A stretch of 64,000 nucleotides of DNA from NCBI GenBank assembly GCA_963676075.2, contig CAXXNZ010000020.1, positions 1 through 64,000 of the forward strand, read 5' to 3'. Position numbers and translations under genes: made by a program. The DNA is from JAHJQZ01 sp963676075 (GTDB lineage: Bacteria > Pseudomonadota > Alphaproteobacteria > Rhizobiales > Devosiaceae). The notes under the pieces were generated by a model. That model had not been told where the DNA came from and did not search any database. It was given only the letters and a program-made list of their open reading frames with translations. Within the stretch, counting starts at the first letter, position 1; every line of letters starts with the position of its first letter. This document shows, piece by piece, positions 7,751 through 16,818 of this stretch.

Positions 7751-8119
7751 ATGGACTGGCAGTGGATATTCTTCAGTTTCGAGGGCCGCATCAACCGCAA
7801 GCCGTTCTGGCTGTGTGTTGTGGTGTTCATCATCATCAACGCCGTCGCCAATCGCGCTGACGCAGCGATCTTTCTCCACCACATGGGGAACGGGCCGATA
7901 TCTGGGCTGGTCGGGCTGCTGCTGATCTGGCCAACTCTCGCCGTCGCAGCCAAGCGCTGGCACGATCGTGACAAGTCGGCGTGGTGGATATTGATCAATC
8001 TCGTCCCGGTCATCGGCTGGTTGTGGTCGCTGATCGAAACCGGTTTCCTGCCCGGCACGCCCGGTGAGAACCGCTTCGGACCGGATCCGATCGAGGACCA
8101 GCAGGACTGGCGCGTTTGA
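7751..8119 (+). CDS. DUF805 family membrane protein
   Basis: A 122-residue inner-membrane protein with about three transmembrane segments. The family pattern is clear: an N-terminal FSFEGRINRKPFW, then WPTLAVAAKRWHDRDKSAWW, and a C-terminal GFLPGTPGENRFGPDP. The biochemical role of DUF805 proteins is not known. It lies between dapD and dapE on the same strand, which may reflect co-expression rather than shared function. An AGGGAGG-type ribosome site precedes the ATG. Confidence 0.88.
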   Translation: MDWQWIFFSFEGRINRKPFWLCVVVFIIINAVANRADAAIFLHHMGNGPISGLVGLLLIWPTLAVAAKRWHDRDKSAWWILINLVPVIGWLWSLIETGFLPGTPGENRFGPDPIEDQQDWRV

Positions 8120-8194
8120 CCTGAGCGCAAGGCTCCGGCAAGAACGGAGCCTTGATGCCGGCATGGCAAACTGTAGCAGTGAGACCGAGTTGAT

Positions 8195-9364
8195 ATGAGC
8201 GACCTTTCGCAAACCACGGCGGCCCGACTTCTGGCCGACCTCATCCGCGTCCCTTCGGTGACACCCGAGGCCGGAGACGCGCTCGACGTGGTCGAGGCAT
8301 TTCTCACTGAACTCGGCTTTGCCTGCACGCGGCTGACCTTTACCGGCCACGACTCCTACCCGGTCGACAACCTGTTCGCGACGCGCGGCACGGGCGGAAA
8401 ACACCTGCTGTTCGGCGGCCACGTCGATGTCGTGCCGCCGGGCGACGAAAGCCAGTGGTCGCACACACCCTGGTCGGCCGATATCGTTGACGGCACATTG
8501 TTCGGACGCGGCGCGGTCGACATGAAGTCCGGCGTTGCCGCCTTCTGCGCCGCAGCGGCAGCAGCAGTGGCCGATGGCAGCGCCGATACGGGAACGATCT
8601 CGCTGGTCATCACCGGCGACGAGGAAGCCGATTCGATCAATGGCACCGACCGTGTCATGGACTGGGCCGCCGCTGAGGGCCTGAAATTCGATTTCGCCAT
8701 TGTCGGCGAACCGAGCTCAGAAAAACGCGTCGGAGACCGTTTGAAGACCGGTCGTCGCGGCTCGTTCAATGGCCGCATTGCCGTCAAAGGCGTGCAAGGG
8801 CACTCGGCCTATCCGGATGCGGCGCGCAATCCGCTGCCGGTGCTCACCGCCATCGCCAATGCCCTCACCGATACTCCGCTCGACGAGGGCACCGAGCATT
8901 TCCAGCCCTCGCGACTGGTGCTGACCAGCATCGATACCGGCAACAAGGCCTCGAACGTCATTCCCGAACGGGCCGAACTCAAGTTCAACGTCCGCTTCTC
9001 GGACCTGTGGTCGGCCGAAAAAATGCGCGACTGGGTCGAGGCCCGCATCGCTTCGGTCGATCTTGCTGGCTGCAGTTACACGTTCGACGAGCCGGTCTAC
9101 GGCGCCATTCCCTTCGTCTGCCCGCCGGGCGACGCCGTCGCCCTGCTCGACAAGGTGATCACCGGGGAGGCCGGCATGACACCTGAGCACTCGACGACGG
9201 GCGGCACATCGGATGCCCGCTACATCGCCAAACACTGCCCGGTGGTCGAATGTGGGCTGGTTGGCGACACCATGCACCAGACCGACGAACGGGTGCCGCT
9301 TGCCGACCTTGAGGTGCTGACGCGCCTCTATCAGCGGTTCATTGGCGCCTTTTTCGCCGCTTGA
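8195..9364 (+). CDS. dapE: Succinyl-diaminopimelate desuccinylase
   Basis: M20-family binuclear zinc peptidase that removes succinate from N-succinyl-LL-diaminopimelate in the lysine/peptidoglycan pathway. The 389-residue protein shows the metal motifs in order: GGHVDVVPPGD (His76), RGAVDMKSG (Asp109), TGDEEAD (general-base Glu143 and ligand Glu144), VGEPSS, and the C-terminal GDTMHQTDERV histidine ligand. The dimerisation lid domain lies in the middle (GRRGSFNGRIAVKGVQGHSA). Its length fits the family (~375-390). It works two steps after DapD, encoded 0.66 kb upstream. Confidence 0.97.
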   Translation: MSDLSQTTAARLLADLIRVPSVTPEAGDALDVVEAFLTELGFACTRLTFTGHDSYPVDNLFATRGTGGKHLLFGGHVDVVPPGDESQWSHTPWSADIVDGTLFGRGAVDMKSGVAAFCAAAAAAVADGSADTGTISLVITGDEEADSINGTDRVMDWAAAEGLKFDFAIVGEPSSEKRVGDRLKTGRRGSFNGRIAVKGVQGHSAYPDAARNPLPVLTAIANALTDTPLDEGTEHFQPSRLVLTSIDTGNKASNVIPERAELKFNVRFSDLWSAEKMRDWVEARIASVDLAGCSYTFDEPVYGAIPFVCPPGDAVALLDKVITGEAGMTPEHSTTGGTSDARYIAKHCPVVECGLVGDTMHQTDERVPLADLEVLTRLYQRFIGAFFAA

Positions 9365-9450
9365 GCCCATTCGCAGCTGCTCCGGCCTTGATTTTTGTCC
9401 GGCGAATGACCACTCATGCCACACCCTCTGTTTGCCCGAAGCCATATGTC

Positions 9451-10020
9451 ATGACATTCATCGAAGAAGCATTGCTGGCCGCCCGCGGCATCGCCGCGAT
9501 CGTTCTCGGCCGCCGTGATGCCTATCGCTATTTCGATTTGTCGATGCGCGGCCTCATGGGCTCGATGGCCGCCTTCTTCATCGCGCTGATGGTCAATGGC
9601 TATCTGCCCTTCCTGCTCGATCCCGGCGCGGCCGGGGCGGGGGCATCGGCCTGGAAAAGCATTGTGCTGGCTTTGGTGCTGTTCGGCCTGCAGCTCGGCT
9701 TCGCCGCTCTGGTTCTCAGGCAGATGGGCCGGCCCGATGGGCTCATTCCCTATCTGGTCGCCGACAACTGGGCCACCTTCTTCATGACCGGCGTGTCGGT
9801 GGTGCTGGCGGTGCTGCACATGTCGGGCGATTTGCTGGTGCTCGGGCTCGGCATCCTGATTCTGTTCATCGAAATCAACATCGCCCGGCTGATCGTCACA
9901 CTCTCAGGCTGGCAGATCGCGGGTTTTCTGGCAGCGCAATTCGCCGCAGTGATTGTCGGATTGACCGTGTTCGGGGCGCTGTTCCCCGACATGGCGGTGT
10001 CGATGCAGGCGCCGAACTGA
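9451..10020 (+). CDS. Conserved multi-pass membrane protein, function unknown
   Basis: A 189-residue hydrophobic protein with about five transmembrane segments. A short amphipathic N-terminus (MTFIEEALLAARGIAAIVLG) precedes a conserved-looking RRDAYRYFDLSMRG stretch. I do not recognise the family and assign no function. The ATG at 9451 gives the clean N-terminus; an upstream in-frame start at 9361 adds 30 residues with no membrane-protein character. It follows dapE by 86 bp and is convergent with truA, seven bases apart. Confidence 0.7.
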   Translation: MTFIEEALLAARGIAAIVLGRRDAYRYFDLSMRGLMGSMAAFFIALMVNGYLPFLLDPGAAGAGASAWKSIVLALVLFGLQLGFAALVLRQMGRPDGLIPYLVADNWATFFMTGVSVVLAVLHMSGDLLVLGLGILILFIEINIARLIVTLSGWQIAGFLAAQFAAVIVGLTVFGALFPDMAVSMQAPN

Positions 10021-10026
10021 TCTGAA

Positions 10027-10764
10027 CTAATAGTCCACTTTGACCAGATAGAGCCCGTCCGGGGGCGCCAACGCGCCACAGCGTGCGCGCTCGGCGGCAT
10101 CGAGCGCATCCTTGAAGTCCCTCGGCTGCCACTTGCCCTCACCTACCAGCTTCAGCGAGCCGACAAGCGAGCGCACCTGGTGGTGGAGGAATGAGCGCGC
10201 CTTGGCGGAGACCACCACATATTCGCCCTCGCGCCGGACATCGAGCCGGTCGAGCGTCTTGACCGGCGATTTGGCCTGGCACCCGGCGGCGCGGAAAGTG
10301 GTAAAATCGTGCTGGCCGAGCGCAAACTGCGCCGCCTCATGCATGGCGTCGGCGTCGAGCCTGTGGACCACATGCCAGACGCGATTCCAGTCGAGCGCGG
10401 CACGGGCCCGGCGGTTGAGGATGCGGTATTCATAGTGCCGAGCCATGGCCGAGAACCGCGCCTCGAATTCGGTGCCGACCTTTTCGACCGAGATCACCGC
10501 GACCGGATTGGGCTTCAGGTGGAAATTCAGCGCCTCACCGACCCGAAACGGATCCCAGTCCTCGGAAAGATCAACATGCGCCACCTGGCCAAGCGCGTGC
10601 ACGCCGGTATCGGTACGCCCCGCCGCCTGGGTGTTGACCGTCTCGCCGCAAAAGGCGGTGATCGCCTCTTCGAGCGACTGCTGCACCGAAGGCTGGCCAC
10701 TCTGCCGCTGCCAGCCACAAAAAGGGGTTCCGTCATACTCGATGATGAGCTTGTATCTAGGCAC
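10027..10764 (-). CDS. truA: tRNA pseudouridine(38-40) synthase
   Basis: Converts uridines 38-40 in the tRNA anticodon arm to pseudouridine. The 245-residue protein starts VPRYKLIIEYDGTPFCGWQR and contains the catalytic AGRTDTGVHA with Asp52, then RARSALDWNRVWH-like (RARAALDWNRVWH) and the C-terminal RSFLHHQVRSLVGSLKLVG motif typical of TruA. Its length is normal. I chose the GTG at 10764, which leaves the conserved start; an upstream extension to 10854 would overlap the divergent small gene. It is separated from that gene by 20 bp. In alphaproteobacteria truA commonly accompanies fmt and def, as here. Confidence 0.95.
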   Translation of the reverse strand: MPRYKLIIEYDGTPFCGWQRQSGQPSVQQSLEEAITAFCGETVNTQAAGRTDTGVHALGQVAHVDLSEDWDPFRVGEALNFHLKPNPVAVISVEKVGTEFEARFSAMARHYEYRILNRRARAALDWNRVWHVVHRLDADAMHEAAQFALGQHDFTTFRAAGCQAKSPVKTLDRLDVRREGEYVVVSAKARSFLHHQVRSLVGSLKLVGEGKWQPRDFKDALDAAERARCGALAPPDGLYLVKVDY

Positions 10765-10784
10765 AGAAACGTGGAGACCTTCTG

Positions 10785-11018
10785 ATGGCACTGGTTCAGA
10801 GCTTCGACAAACTTGAACTTGAAAATAGCAAACTTCATCTGCCGGCAGTCGCAAAGCTGGGCGTTTTTAAGCGAGACGGCAGAGCCTTTGTTCAAATTAA
10901 TACCTACGGACGGCCGGATCGTAAGTATCCTGAAAAGGAATCCCAGTCGCTTCAGCTTAACGAACACAGCGCTCGACAGCTCATTGCCGCACTAAAGGAT
11001 GCTTTCCCCAATATCTAG
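10785..11018 (+). CDS. Small conserved hypothetical protein (77 aa) between truA and fmt
   Basis: A 77-residue soluble protein (starts MALVQSFDKLELENSKLHLP; ends SARQLIAALKDAFPNI) with charged and polar beta-strand-like segments and no membrane part. Similar short proteins are scattered in bacterial genomes and are sometimes mislabelled methionyl-tRNA formyltransferase because of the neighbouring gene; no function is known to me. Its base composition is near 50% GC, clearly below its neighbours, which suggests acquisition. It is divergent from truA and its stop overlaps the stop of fmt by four bases. The ATG follows GGAGACCTTCTG. Confidence 0.72.
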   Translation: MALVQSFDKLELENSKLHLPAVAKLGVFKRDGRAFVQINTYGRPDRKYPEKESQSLQLNEHSARQLIAALKDAFPNI

Positions 11019-11941
11019 CGCGCTACCGCGCCCTTCAGCGAGCCCGTGCCCCTGAGGAAGGCATCGGCATCCATCGCGGCCTTGCCCTCGCGCTGGATCT
11101 GGATGAGTCGTACGGCGCCATCCCCGCAGGCAATGGTCAGGTCGTCGCCGATGATCGTGCCGGGTGTGCCGGATCCATCCGCCAGTTCCGAACGCAGCAC
11201 CTTGATGCGCACCGGCTTGCCGCCGAGATCCAGTTCAAACCAGGCGCCGGGGAAAGGCGACAGCCCGCGGATATGGTCGTGGACCTCGCGCGCGGGTTTG
11301 GAAAAATCGATGTGCGCTTCGGCTTTCTCGATCTTCTTGGCGTAGGTAACGCCGTCTTCGATCTGCGGCGTGAACTCCAACGCGTCGCGCGACAGCGCTT
11401 CGATCGCCCGTGCCATCAGGTCGGCGCCACGCACCATCATCTCGTCGTGCAATTCGCCAGCGGTCATGTTCAAACCGATGGGGATGATCTCGGAAAGCGC
11501 CACCGCGCCGGTGTCGAGCCCCTCGTCCATCTGCATGACCATGGCGGCTGTCGCCGGATCGCCGGCCATCACCGCCCGCTGGATCGGTGCCGCACCGCGC
11601 CAGCGCGGCAAGGCCGAACCGTGCAGGTTGAGGCATCCTTGTTTCGGCGCCTCGAGAATCGCCTTGGGCAGCAGCAGCCCATAGGCCGCCACAACCGCGA
11701 CATCGGCCTCAAGCGCCGCAAACGCTTCGACGTCGGCCGGGTCCTTGAAATTCTTCGGCGTCCTGACCTCGAGCCCGAAACCTTCGGCAGCGACATGGAC
11801 CGGCGATTTGCGCAAATCCTGGCCGCGGCCGGCGGGCTTGGGGGCACGCGTGTAGACGGCAGCGATATCGTGGCCGCGTGCCGCGAGTTCGACCAACGTC
11901 GGCACGGAAAAATCCGGCGTGCCCATGAAGATGATGCGCAT
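11015..11941 (-). CDS. fmt: Methionyl-tRNA formyltransferase
   Basis: Formylates Met-tRNA(fMet) using 10-formyltetrahydrofolate for translation initiation. The 308-residue protein begins MRIIFMGTPDFSVPTL and contains the catalytic NLHGSALPRWRGAAPIQRA segment, followed by MQMDEGLDTG and a C-terminal OB-fold tRNA-binding domain from about residue 205. Its length matches the family (~310). It lies 25 bp downstream of def on the same strand, forming the classical def-fmt operon, whose products act at the two ends of the formyl-methionine cycle. Confidence 0.97.
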   Translation of the reverse strand: MRIIFMGTPDFSVPTLVELAARGHDIAAVYTRAPKPAGRGQDLRKSPVHVAAEGFGLEVRTPKNFKDPADVEAFAALEADVAVVAAYGLLLPKAILEAPKQGCLNLHGSALPRWRGAAPIQRAVMAGDPATAAMVMQMDEGLDTGAVALSEIIPIGLNMTAGELHDEMMVRGADLMARAIEALSRDALEFTPQIEDGVTYAKKIEKAEAHIDFSKPAREVHDHIRGLSPFPGAWFELDLGGKPVRIKVLRSELADGSGTPGTIIGDDLTIACGDGAVRLIQIQREGKAAMDADAFLRGTGSLKGAVAR

Positions 11942-11966
11942 GTTTGCCCTCGGCGAGGTACCGGGA

Positions 11967-12530
11967 TTACCCGGCGCGCTTGGCCGCCTTCTGGAACTTC
12001 TTGGTGATGCGATCGCGCTTCAAGCGCGAGATATGGTCGATGAACAGCTTGCCGTTGAGGTGATCGATCTCATGCTGGACGACGACCGCAAGAAACCCGT
12101 CGCAATCGCGCTCGATGGTCTCGCCGTCCTCGCTCATGTAGCGGATGCGCACCTTGTCGGGGCGTTCGACCTCCTCGTAATAGTCGGGGATCGACAGGCA
12201 CCCTTCCTCGTGGCACTTGGTTTCCTCGGACGACCACAAGATCTCCGGATTGATCATGGCGATAGGATCGGGCACTTCGGCAACCTCGCCCCCCTCGCCT
12301 TCGTCCGGAACCTGGCCGGCGCCTTCGCTTTTCCGCTTGGCGGCATCGACGACGATGATCCGCTCCATGATGCCAAGCTGGGTGGCAGCAAGGCCGACGC
12401 CCGGCGCGTCATACATGGTCTCGAACATGTCCTTGATCAGAATACGGTGTTCATCCGTGATCGCTGCGACCGGCTTGGCCACCGCCTTTAGTCGAGGATC
12501 GGGAATGACAAGAATGGGTCGCAACGCCAT
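11967..12530 (-). CDS. def: Peptide deformylase
   Basis: Metalloenzyme that removes the N-formyl group from nascent proteins. The 187-residue protein has all three motifs: GVGLAATQ at 44-51, EGCLSIP at 109-115 with metal ligand Cys111, and HEIDH at 153-157. A polar insertion of about 25 residues (around 66-90) precedes the second motif; similar insertions occur in alphaproteobacterial deformylases. I use the ATG at 12530; an in-frame TTG at 12551 would add seven residues and is a possible alternative. It is the first gene of def-fmt. Confidence 0.96.
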   Translation of the reverse strand: MALRPILVIPDPRLKAVAKPVAAITDEHRILIKDMFETMYDAPGVGLAATQLGIMERIIVVDAAKRKSEGAGQVPDEGEGGEVAEVPDPIAMINPEILWSSEETKCHEEGCLSIPDYYEEVERPDKVRIRYMSEDGETIERDCDGFLAVVVQHEIDHLNGKLFIDHISRLKRDRITKKFQKAAKRAG

Positions 12531-12654
12531 GATTAGCTCTCGTTTGCTCAATTGCCCTTCATATGGCCCCTCGACCGGCGGCGGTCAACCGGGGCCGGGC
12601 TTTCCAACGTTTACGATTCGTTCCGAAACCGTGCGAATCGGATAGGTTCACGGC

Positions 12655-14088
12655 ATGGATCTCACCGTCTTCACCATCGGAAACCTCCCCGTCAGCGCCG
12701 GCATGGCACTGACCGGCATGGCCGCTTTCACCCTTGTCGTCATCATCGGCTTCATTGTCGTCTTTTTGTCCCTTCGCGCTGACGGCAGGCGTGCCGCCGC
12801 TGAGGCGGGGAGCGCAGCCGAAACGCTGAGGCAGAGCTATACCAGCCAGAAAGAGAGTTTCGACAAGCAGGTCGAATACCGCGACACGCGCATCACCGAA
12901 CTGGAGCGCCGACTCGACGAGGCTTCATCCTCGATCACCGAGCTCAGGGCCGAACTCGCCTCGCGCACCGAGCGGCTCGAAAGCGAGAAGCGCCAGACCG
13001 AGCAGCAAAAGCAGCAGGCTGCCGAAAACCTCAAGCGCTATGAGGAACTGAAGGCGCAGATGACGGACCAGTTCCGTCTCATCGCCAATGATGTGCTCAA
13101 GACCCATGGCGAGACCTTCCAGAAGCAGAACCGCGAACAGGTCGACCAGCTCTTGACGCCCTTGAGGGAAAAGATCGGCGAGTTCCACAAGAACCTGATC
13201 GAGGACCGCGCCTCGCTCGGCGCCCAGATCCGCAAGCTCCAGGAAGACGGCATGCGCATGGCGACCGAGGCGCACAACCTGACCCGGGCGCTCAAGGGCA
13301 GTTCGCAGACGCAAGGCGCCTGGGGCGAAATGATCCTGACCACCATCCTCGAACGCTCGGGGCTCAGGGCCGGCGAGCAGTACATCGCTCAGGAAAGCCA
13401 CGGCACCGGCGACGGCGGACGGGTCAGGACCGATGTCGAGATCATCATGCCGAACGACGAGCGCATCGTCATCGATTCCAAGGTCTCGCTGACTGCCTTC
13501 GAGGCGCTGGTCAATGCCGAGGATGAAACCGACCGCACCCGGCATTTGCGCGATCACGTCACTTCGATGCGCGGCCACGTCAAGGTGCTGGCCTCCAAGG
13601 ACTACACACGCCACGCCAATTCCGGGCTCGATTTCGTCCTGATGTTCGTGCCGATCGAAGCGGCTTTCTCGGCGGCGATCACCGCCGATCCGGAACTGTT
13701 CGATTACGCCACCAGCCAGGGCGTGGTGATCACCACACCAACGACGCTGTTGAGCGCGCTCAAGACGGTGCGCAATGTCTGGGATACCGAAAAGCGCCAC
13801 CGCAATGCCGAGGAAATCGCCGAGCGCGCCGGCCAGCTTTACGAAAAGGTCGTCGGCTTCGCGACCAACATGGATAAGCTCGGCACCCATCTCGACCGGG
13901 CACAATCGAGCTTTTCCGACGCACGGAGCCAGTTCGTCGACGGCCGCGGCAGCGTCATCAGGCAAGTGGAAATGCTGAAAGAACTGGGCGCCAAGACCAA
14001 CAAGCAGATGCCCAACGGCTGGCAGGCAGAGCTGGAAGACGGCGCCGCACTGCCGCTGATCGAGTCGGCGCCGAAGGCTGAGGAGTAG
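12655..14088 (+). CDS. rmuC: DNA recombination protein RmuC homologue
   Basis: A 477-residue RmuC-family protein. An N-terminal transmembrane segment at about residues 17-40 is followed by a long coiled coil (about 50-180, rich in Gln, Glu and Lys) and the RmuC core. The core is related to restriction-type nucleases and includes QGAWGEMILTTILERSGL, VIDSKVSLTAFEAL and VFVPIEAAFSAA-like motifs. In E. coli rmuC limits inversions at short repeats; here that role is inferred by homology. It is divergent from def and lies just left of the IS/REP region. Confidence 0.92.
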   Translation: MDLTVFTIGNLPVSAGMALTGMAAFTLVVIIGFIVVFLSLRADGRRAAAEAGSAAETLRQSYTSQKESFDKQVEYRDTRITELERRLDEASSSITELRAELASRTERLESEKRQTEQQKQQAAENLKRYEELKAQMTDQFRLIANDVLKTHGETFQKQNREQVDQLLTPLREKIGEFHKNLIEDRASLGAQIRKLQEDGMRMATEAHNLTRALKGSSQTQGAWGEMILTTILERSGLRAGEQYIAQESHGTGDGGRVRTDVEIIMPNDERIVIDSKVSLTAFEALVNAEDETDRTRHLRDHVTSMRGHVKVLASKDYTRHANSGLDFVLMFVPIEAAFSAAITADPELFDYATSQGVVITTPTTLLSALKTVRNVWDTEKRHRNAEEIAERAGQLYEKVVGFATNMDKLGTHLDRAQSSFSDARSQFVDGRGSVIRQVEMLKELGAKTNKQMPNGWQAELEDGAALPLIESAPKAEE

Positions 14089-14147
14089 GGCTCAGCTGGC
14101 CCTGCACTTTCACGTCCCTCTCCGTCCGTCACCCTCGGGCTTGACCC

Positions 14148-15416
14148 ACTGGTGTCCGGTTTAACATAGGGCGAGATCGAGACTGAGCTGTGTTGTGTCT
14201 AACTGGGGTGGCTTTGGCGGAGATCTGAGAGCACCGATATCGCGCCGATGCATGAGATTGAGCCGGACCAGCCTGGCGAAGGCGAGCGGCTGGGAGACAG
14301 CGGTCTGGGTGGCCTGGGCGCCGCGCAAGAGGATGTAGGCGATCAGGGCGACGAAGATCTGGATGCGGATGGCGTTCTCGGAGGTGCCGAGGAAGTGGCG
14401 GATCTTGAGGTTCTGCTTGACCCATTTGAAGAAGAGTTCGATCTGCCAGCGCTGCTTGTAGAGATCGGCGATTTGCTCGGCCGGGGCGTCGAGGTCATTG
14501 GTGACAAGACGGATGATTCTGCCGGTTCCTATGCGCACGGCGATCTCGCGGACCGGATCGGGGAATCGGCGCCGACGCGAACGGGCAGTGCGCTGGGGCA
14601 ACAGGCCGATGCGGTCGCAAAGGATGTCCTTTTTGTCAGAGACGTCCTGCTGGGCCATGAGATCGAGCCGAGTGTGGCTCTTGAGCCGGGTGACGAACCG
14701 GCAGCCCTTTGCGTCCAGTTCTGCCCACCAGCTGAAGTCATAGTAAGCCATATCAAACACATAGGTCATGGCCGGCATGATGGGCGTGGCCTTGGCGGGG
14801 GTGATGTCGTTGACCCTCTGGCCGGTGAAGATTGCATCGAGCGGCACATCAGCGTGCGGGTCGTAGGCGATGTGTAGTTTGATGGCGCGTGCGCCCTTGA
14901 CCGTGTCGATCCAGCCATCGTTCAGCGAACTGAGTTGTATCCGCGTGGCATCCAGGATGCGCACGGCATCGGCCATGTGCCGGCGGGTGCGGCGCGAGGC
15001 GGCCCCGGCCATGTGTGCGAACAGCTCGGCGAACATGTTCGCGGGACGTTTGGCATTGGCATCGGCCAGGCTCGTGCGCGCCACGGGGCGTCCGCCCACA
15101 TGATAGAGCCGGGCCGATTGGCTCATCAGCCCTGCTTCGATCTCCCTAAGGCTCGCTGCGCCGGACAACTGCCCGAACAGAAGTGCCAGGAACTGGGACT
15201 TGGTGGAAAGCCGCCGCACGCGATGATCGGCCCTGTACTTTTGCACAAGCCGGTCGAACACGTTCCACGGAACCTGCTTTTGCACAGAATGAAAAACGCT
15301 ATTGTGGTGGCGCATGACATTGATCTCCTGCTCGTGTCCCAAACGCGGCCAAACGTTCAAAACACAGTAGAATCAATGTCATGCAACCTGTCTACCTCCC
15401 TAAACCGGACACCAGT
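14148..15416 (-). mobile_element. IS4-family insertion sequence, copy 1 (1269 bp)
   Basis: Ends are perfect 16-bp inverted repeats, ACTGGTGTCCGGTTTA at the left and its complement at the right. An 11-bp target duplication, GGGCTTGACCC, lies at 14137-14147 and 15417-15427. The single transposase gene fills the element. It is identical in length and encoded protein to copy 2, so at least one transposition is recent. The target is one arm of a REP-like palindrome. Confidence 0.93.
14161..15315 (-). CDS. IS4-family transposase (copy 1)
   Basis: DDE transposase of 384 residues. Near the C-terminus YKQRWQIELFFKWVK fits the YREK signature (Y-x2-R-x3-E-x6-K) of the IS4 family. Earlier acidic positions are in ILDATRIQL and VFDMAYYDFSWW. 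An N-terminal RHHNSVFHSVQKQVPW domain matches the DUF4372-type domain common in this group. I start it at 15315, where AGGAG precedes the ATG; an upstream in-frame start at 15360 adds 15 residues. No frameshift or internal stop is present, so it is probably active. Confidence 0.95.
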   Translation of the reverse strand: MRHHNSVFHSVQKQVPWNVFDRLVQKYRADHRVRRLSTKSQFLALLFGQLSGAASLREIEAGLMSQSARLYHVGGRPVARTSLADANAKRPANMFAELFAHMAGAASRRTRRHMADAVRILDATRIQLSSLNDGWIDTVKGARAIKLHIAYDPHADVPLDAIFTGQRVNDITPAKATPIMPAMTYVFDMAYYDFSWWAELDAKGCRFVTRLKSHTRLDLMAQQDVSDKKDILCDRIGLLPQRTARSRRRRFPDPVREIAVRIGTGRIIRLVTNDLDAPAEQIADLYKQRWQIELFFKWVKQNLKIRHFLGTSENAIRIQIFVALIAYILLRGAQATQTAVSQPLAFARLVRLNLMHRRDIGALRSPPKPPQLDTTQLSLDLALC

Positions 15417-15549
15417 GGGCTTGACCCGAGGGCCCATGAGGTCTCTCGCACGCCGGGATGTGCGCTGAAGAACCAGTATCCCGATGCAGCCATGAACACG
15501 CGAACGACCGGCTCGTAGCGGCATGGTCATGGATCCTCGGGTCAAGCCC

Positions 15550-16818
15550 ACTGGTGTCCGGTTTAACATAGGGCGAGATCGAGACTGAGCTGTGTTGTGT
15601 CTAACTGGGGTGGCTTTGGCGGAGATCTGAGAGCACCGATATCGCGCCGATGCATGAGATTGAGCCGGACCAGCCTGGCGAAGGCGAGCGGCTGGGAGAC
15701 AGCGGTCTGGGTGGCCTGGGCGCCGCGCAAGAGGATGTAGGCGATCAGGGCGACGAAGATCTGGATGCGGATGGCGTTCTCGGAGGTGCCGAGGAAGTGG
15801 CGGATCTTGAGGTTCTGCTTGACCCATTTGAAGAAGAGTTCGATCTGCCAGCGCTGCTTGTAGAGATCGGCGATTTGCTCGGCCGGGGCGTCGAGGTCAT
15901 TGGTGACAAGACGGATGATTCTGCCGGTTCCTATGCGCACGGCGATCTCGCGGACCGGATCGGGGAATCGGCGCCGACGCGAACGGGCAGTGCGCTGGGG
16001 CAACAGGCCGATGCGGTCGCAAAGGATGTCCTTTTTGTCAGAGACGTCCTGCTGGGCCATGAGATCGAGCCGAGTGTGGCTCTTGAGCCGGGTGACGAAC
16101 CGGCAGCCCTTTGCGTCCAGTTCTGCCCACCAGCTGAAGTCATAGTAAGCCATATCAAACACATAGGTCATGGCCGGCATGATGGGCGTGGCCTTGGCGG
16201 GGGTGATGTCGTTGACCCTCTGGCCGGTGAAGATTGCATCGAGCGGCACATCAGCGTGCGGGTCGTAGGCGATGTGTAGTTTGATGGCGCGTGCGCCCTT
16301 GACCGTGTCGATCCAGCCATCGTTCAGCGAACTGAGTTGTATCCGCGTGGCATCCAGGATGCGCACGGCATCGGCCATGTGCCGGCGGGTGCGGCGCGAG
16401 GCGGCCCCGGCCATGTGTGCGAACAGCTCGGCGAACATGTTCGCGGGACGTTTGGCATTGGCATCGGCCAGGCTCGTGCGCGCCACGGGGCGTCCGCCCA
16501 CATGATAGAGCCGGGCCGATTGGCTCATCAGCCCTGCTTCGATCTCCCTAAGGCTCGCTGCGCCGGACAACTGCCCGAACAGAAGTGCCAGGAACTGGGA
16601 CTTGGTGGAAAGCCGCCGCACGCGATGATCGGCCCTGTACTTTTGCACAAGCCGGTCGAACACGTTCCACGGAACCTGCTTTTGCACAGAATGAAAAACG
16701 CTATTGTGGTGGCGCATGACATTGATCTCCTGCTCGTGTCCCAAACGCGGCCAAACGTTCAAAACACAGTAGAATCAATGTCATGCAACCTGTCTACCTC
16801 CCTAAACCGGACACCAGT
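15550..16818 (-). mobile_element. IS4-family insertion sequence, copy 2 (1269 bp)
   Basis: Same 16-bp terminal inverted repeats and length as copy 1, in the same orientation, 133 bp away. Its 11-bp target duplication is GGGTCAAGCCC (15539-15549 and 16819-16829), the reverse complement of the copy-1 target. The element therefore entered the opposite arm of the same palindromic repeat. Each copy has its own duplication, so these are independent insertions, not a tandem duplication. Confidence 0.93.
15563..16717 (-). CDS. IS4-family transposase (copy 2)
   Basis: Encodes the same 384 residues as the transposase at 14161-15315, including the YREK signature and intact frame. The identity implies very recent movement or gene conversion. 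Together the two IS copies could act as a composite transposon, but the DNA between them carries only the centre of the REP-like repeat, with no cargo gene. Confidence 0.95.
   Translation of the reverse strand: MRHHNSVFHSVQKQVPWNVFDRLVQKYRADHRVRRLSTKSQFLALLFGQLSGAASLREIEAGLMSQSARLYHVGGRPVARTSLADANAKRPANMFAELFAHMAGAASRRTRRHMADAVRILDATRIQLSSLNDGWIDTVKGARAIKLHIAYDPHADVPLDAIFTGQRVNDITPAKATPIMPAMTYVFDMAYYDFSWWAELDAKGCRFVTRLKSHTRLDLMAQQDVSDKKDILCDRIGLLPQRTARSRRRRFPDPVREIAVRIGTGRIIRLVTNDLDAPAEQIADLYKQRWQIELFFKWVKQNLKIRHFLGTSENAIRIQIFVALIAYILLRGAQATQTAVSQPLAFARLVRLNLMHRRDIGALRSPPKPPQLDTTQLSLDLALC

Noticed and set aside
13038..13965. Minus-strand open frames inside rmuC
   Set aside because: They are mirror frames of a long GC-rich gene with clear coiled-coil and RmuC domains.
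14148..16818. Composite transposon made by the two IS copies
   Set aside because: Each copy has its own 11-bp duplication and the DNA between is only the centre of a REP-like repeat. There is no cargo, so independent insertions explain it better.
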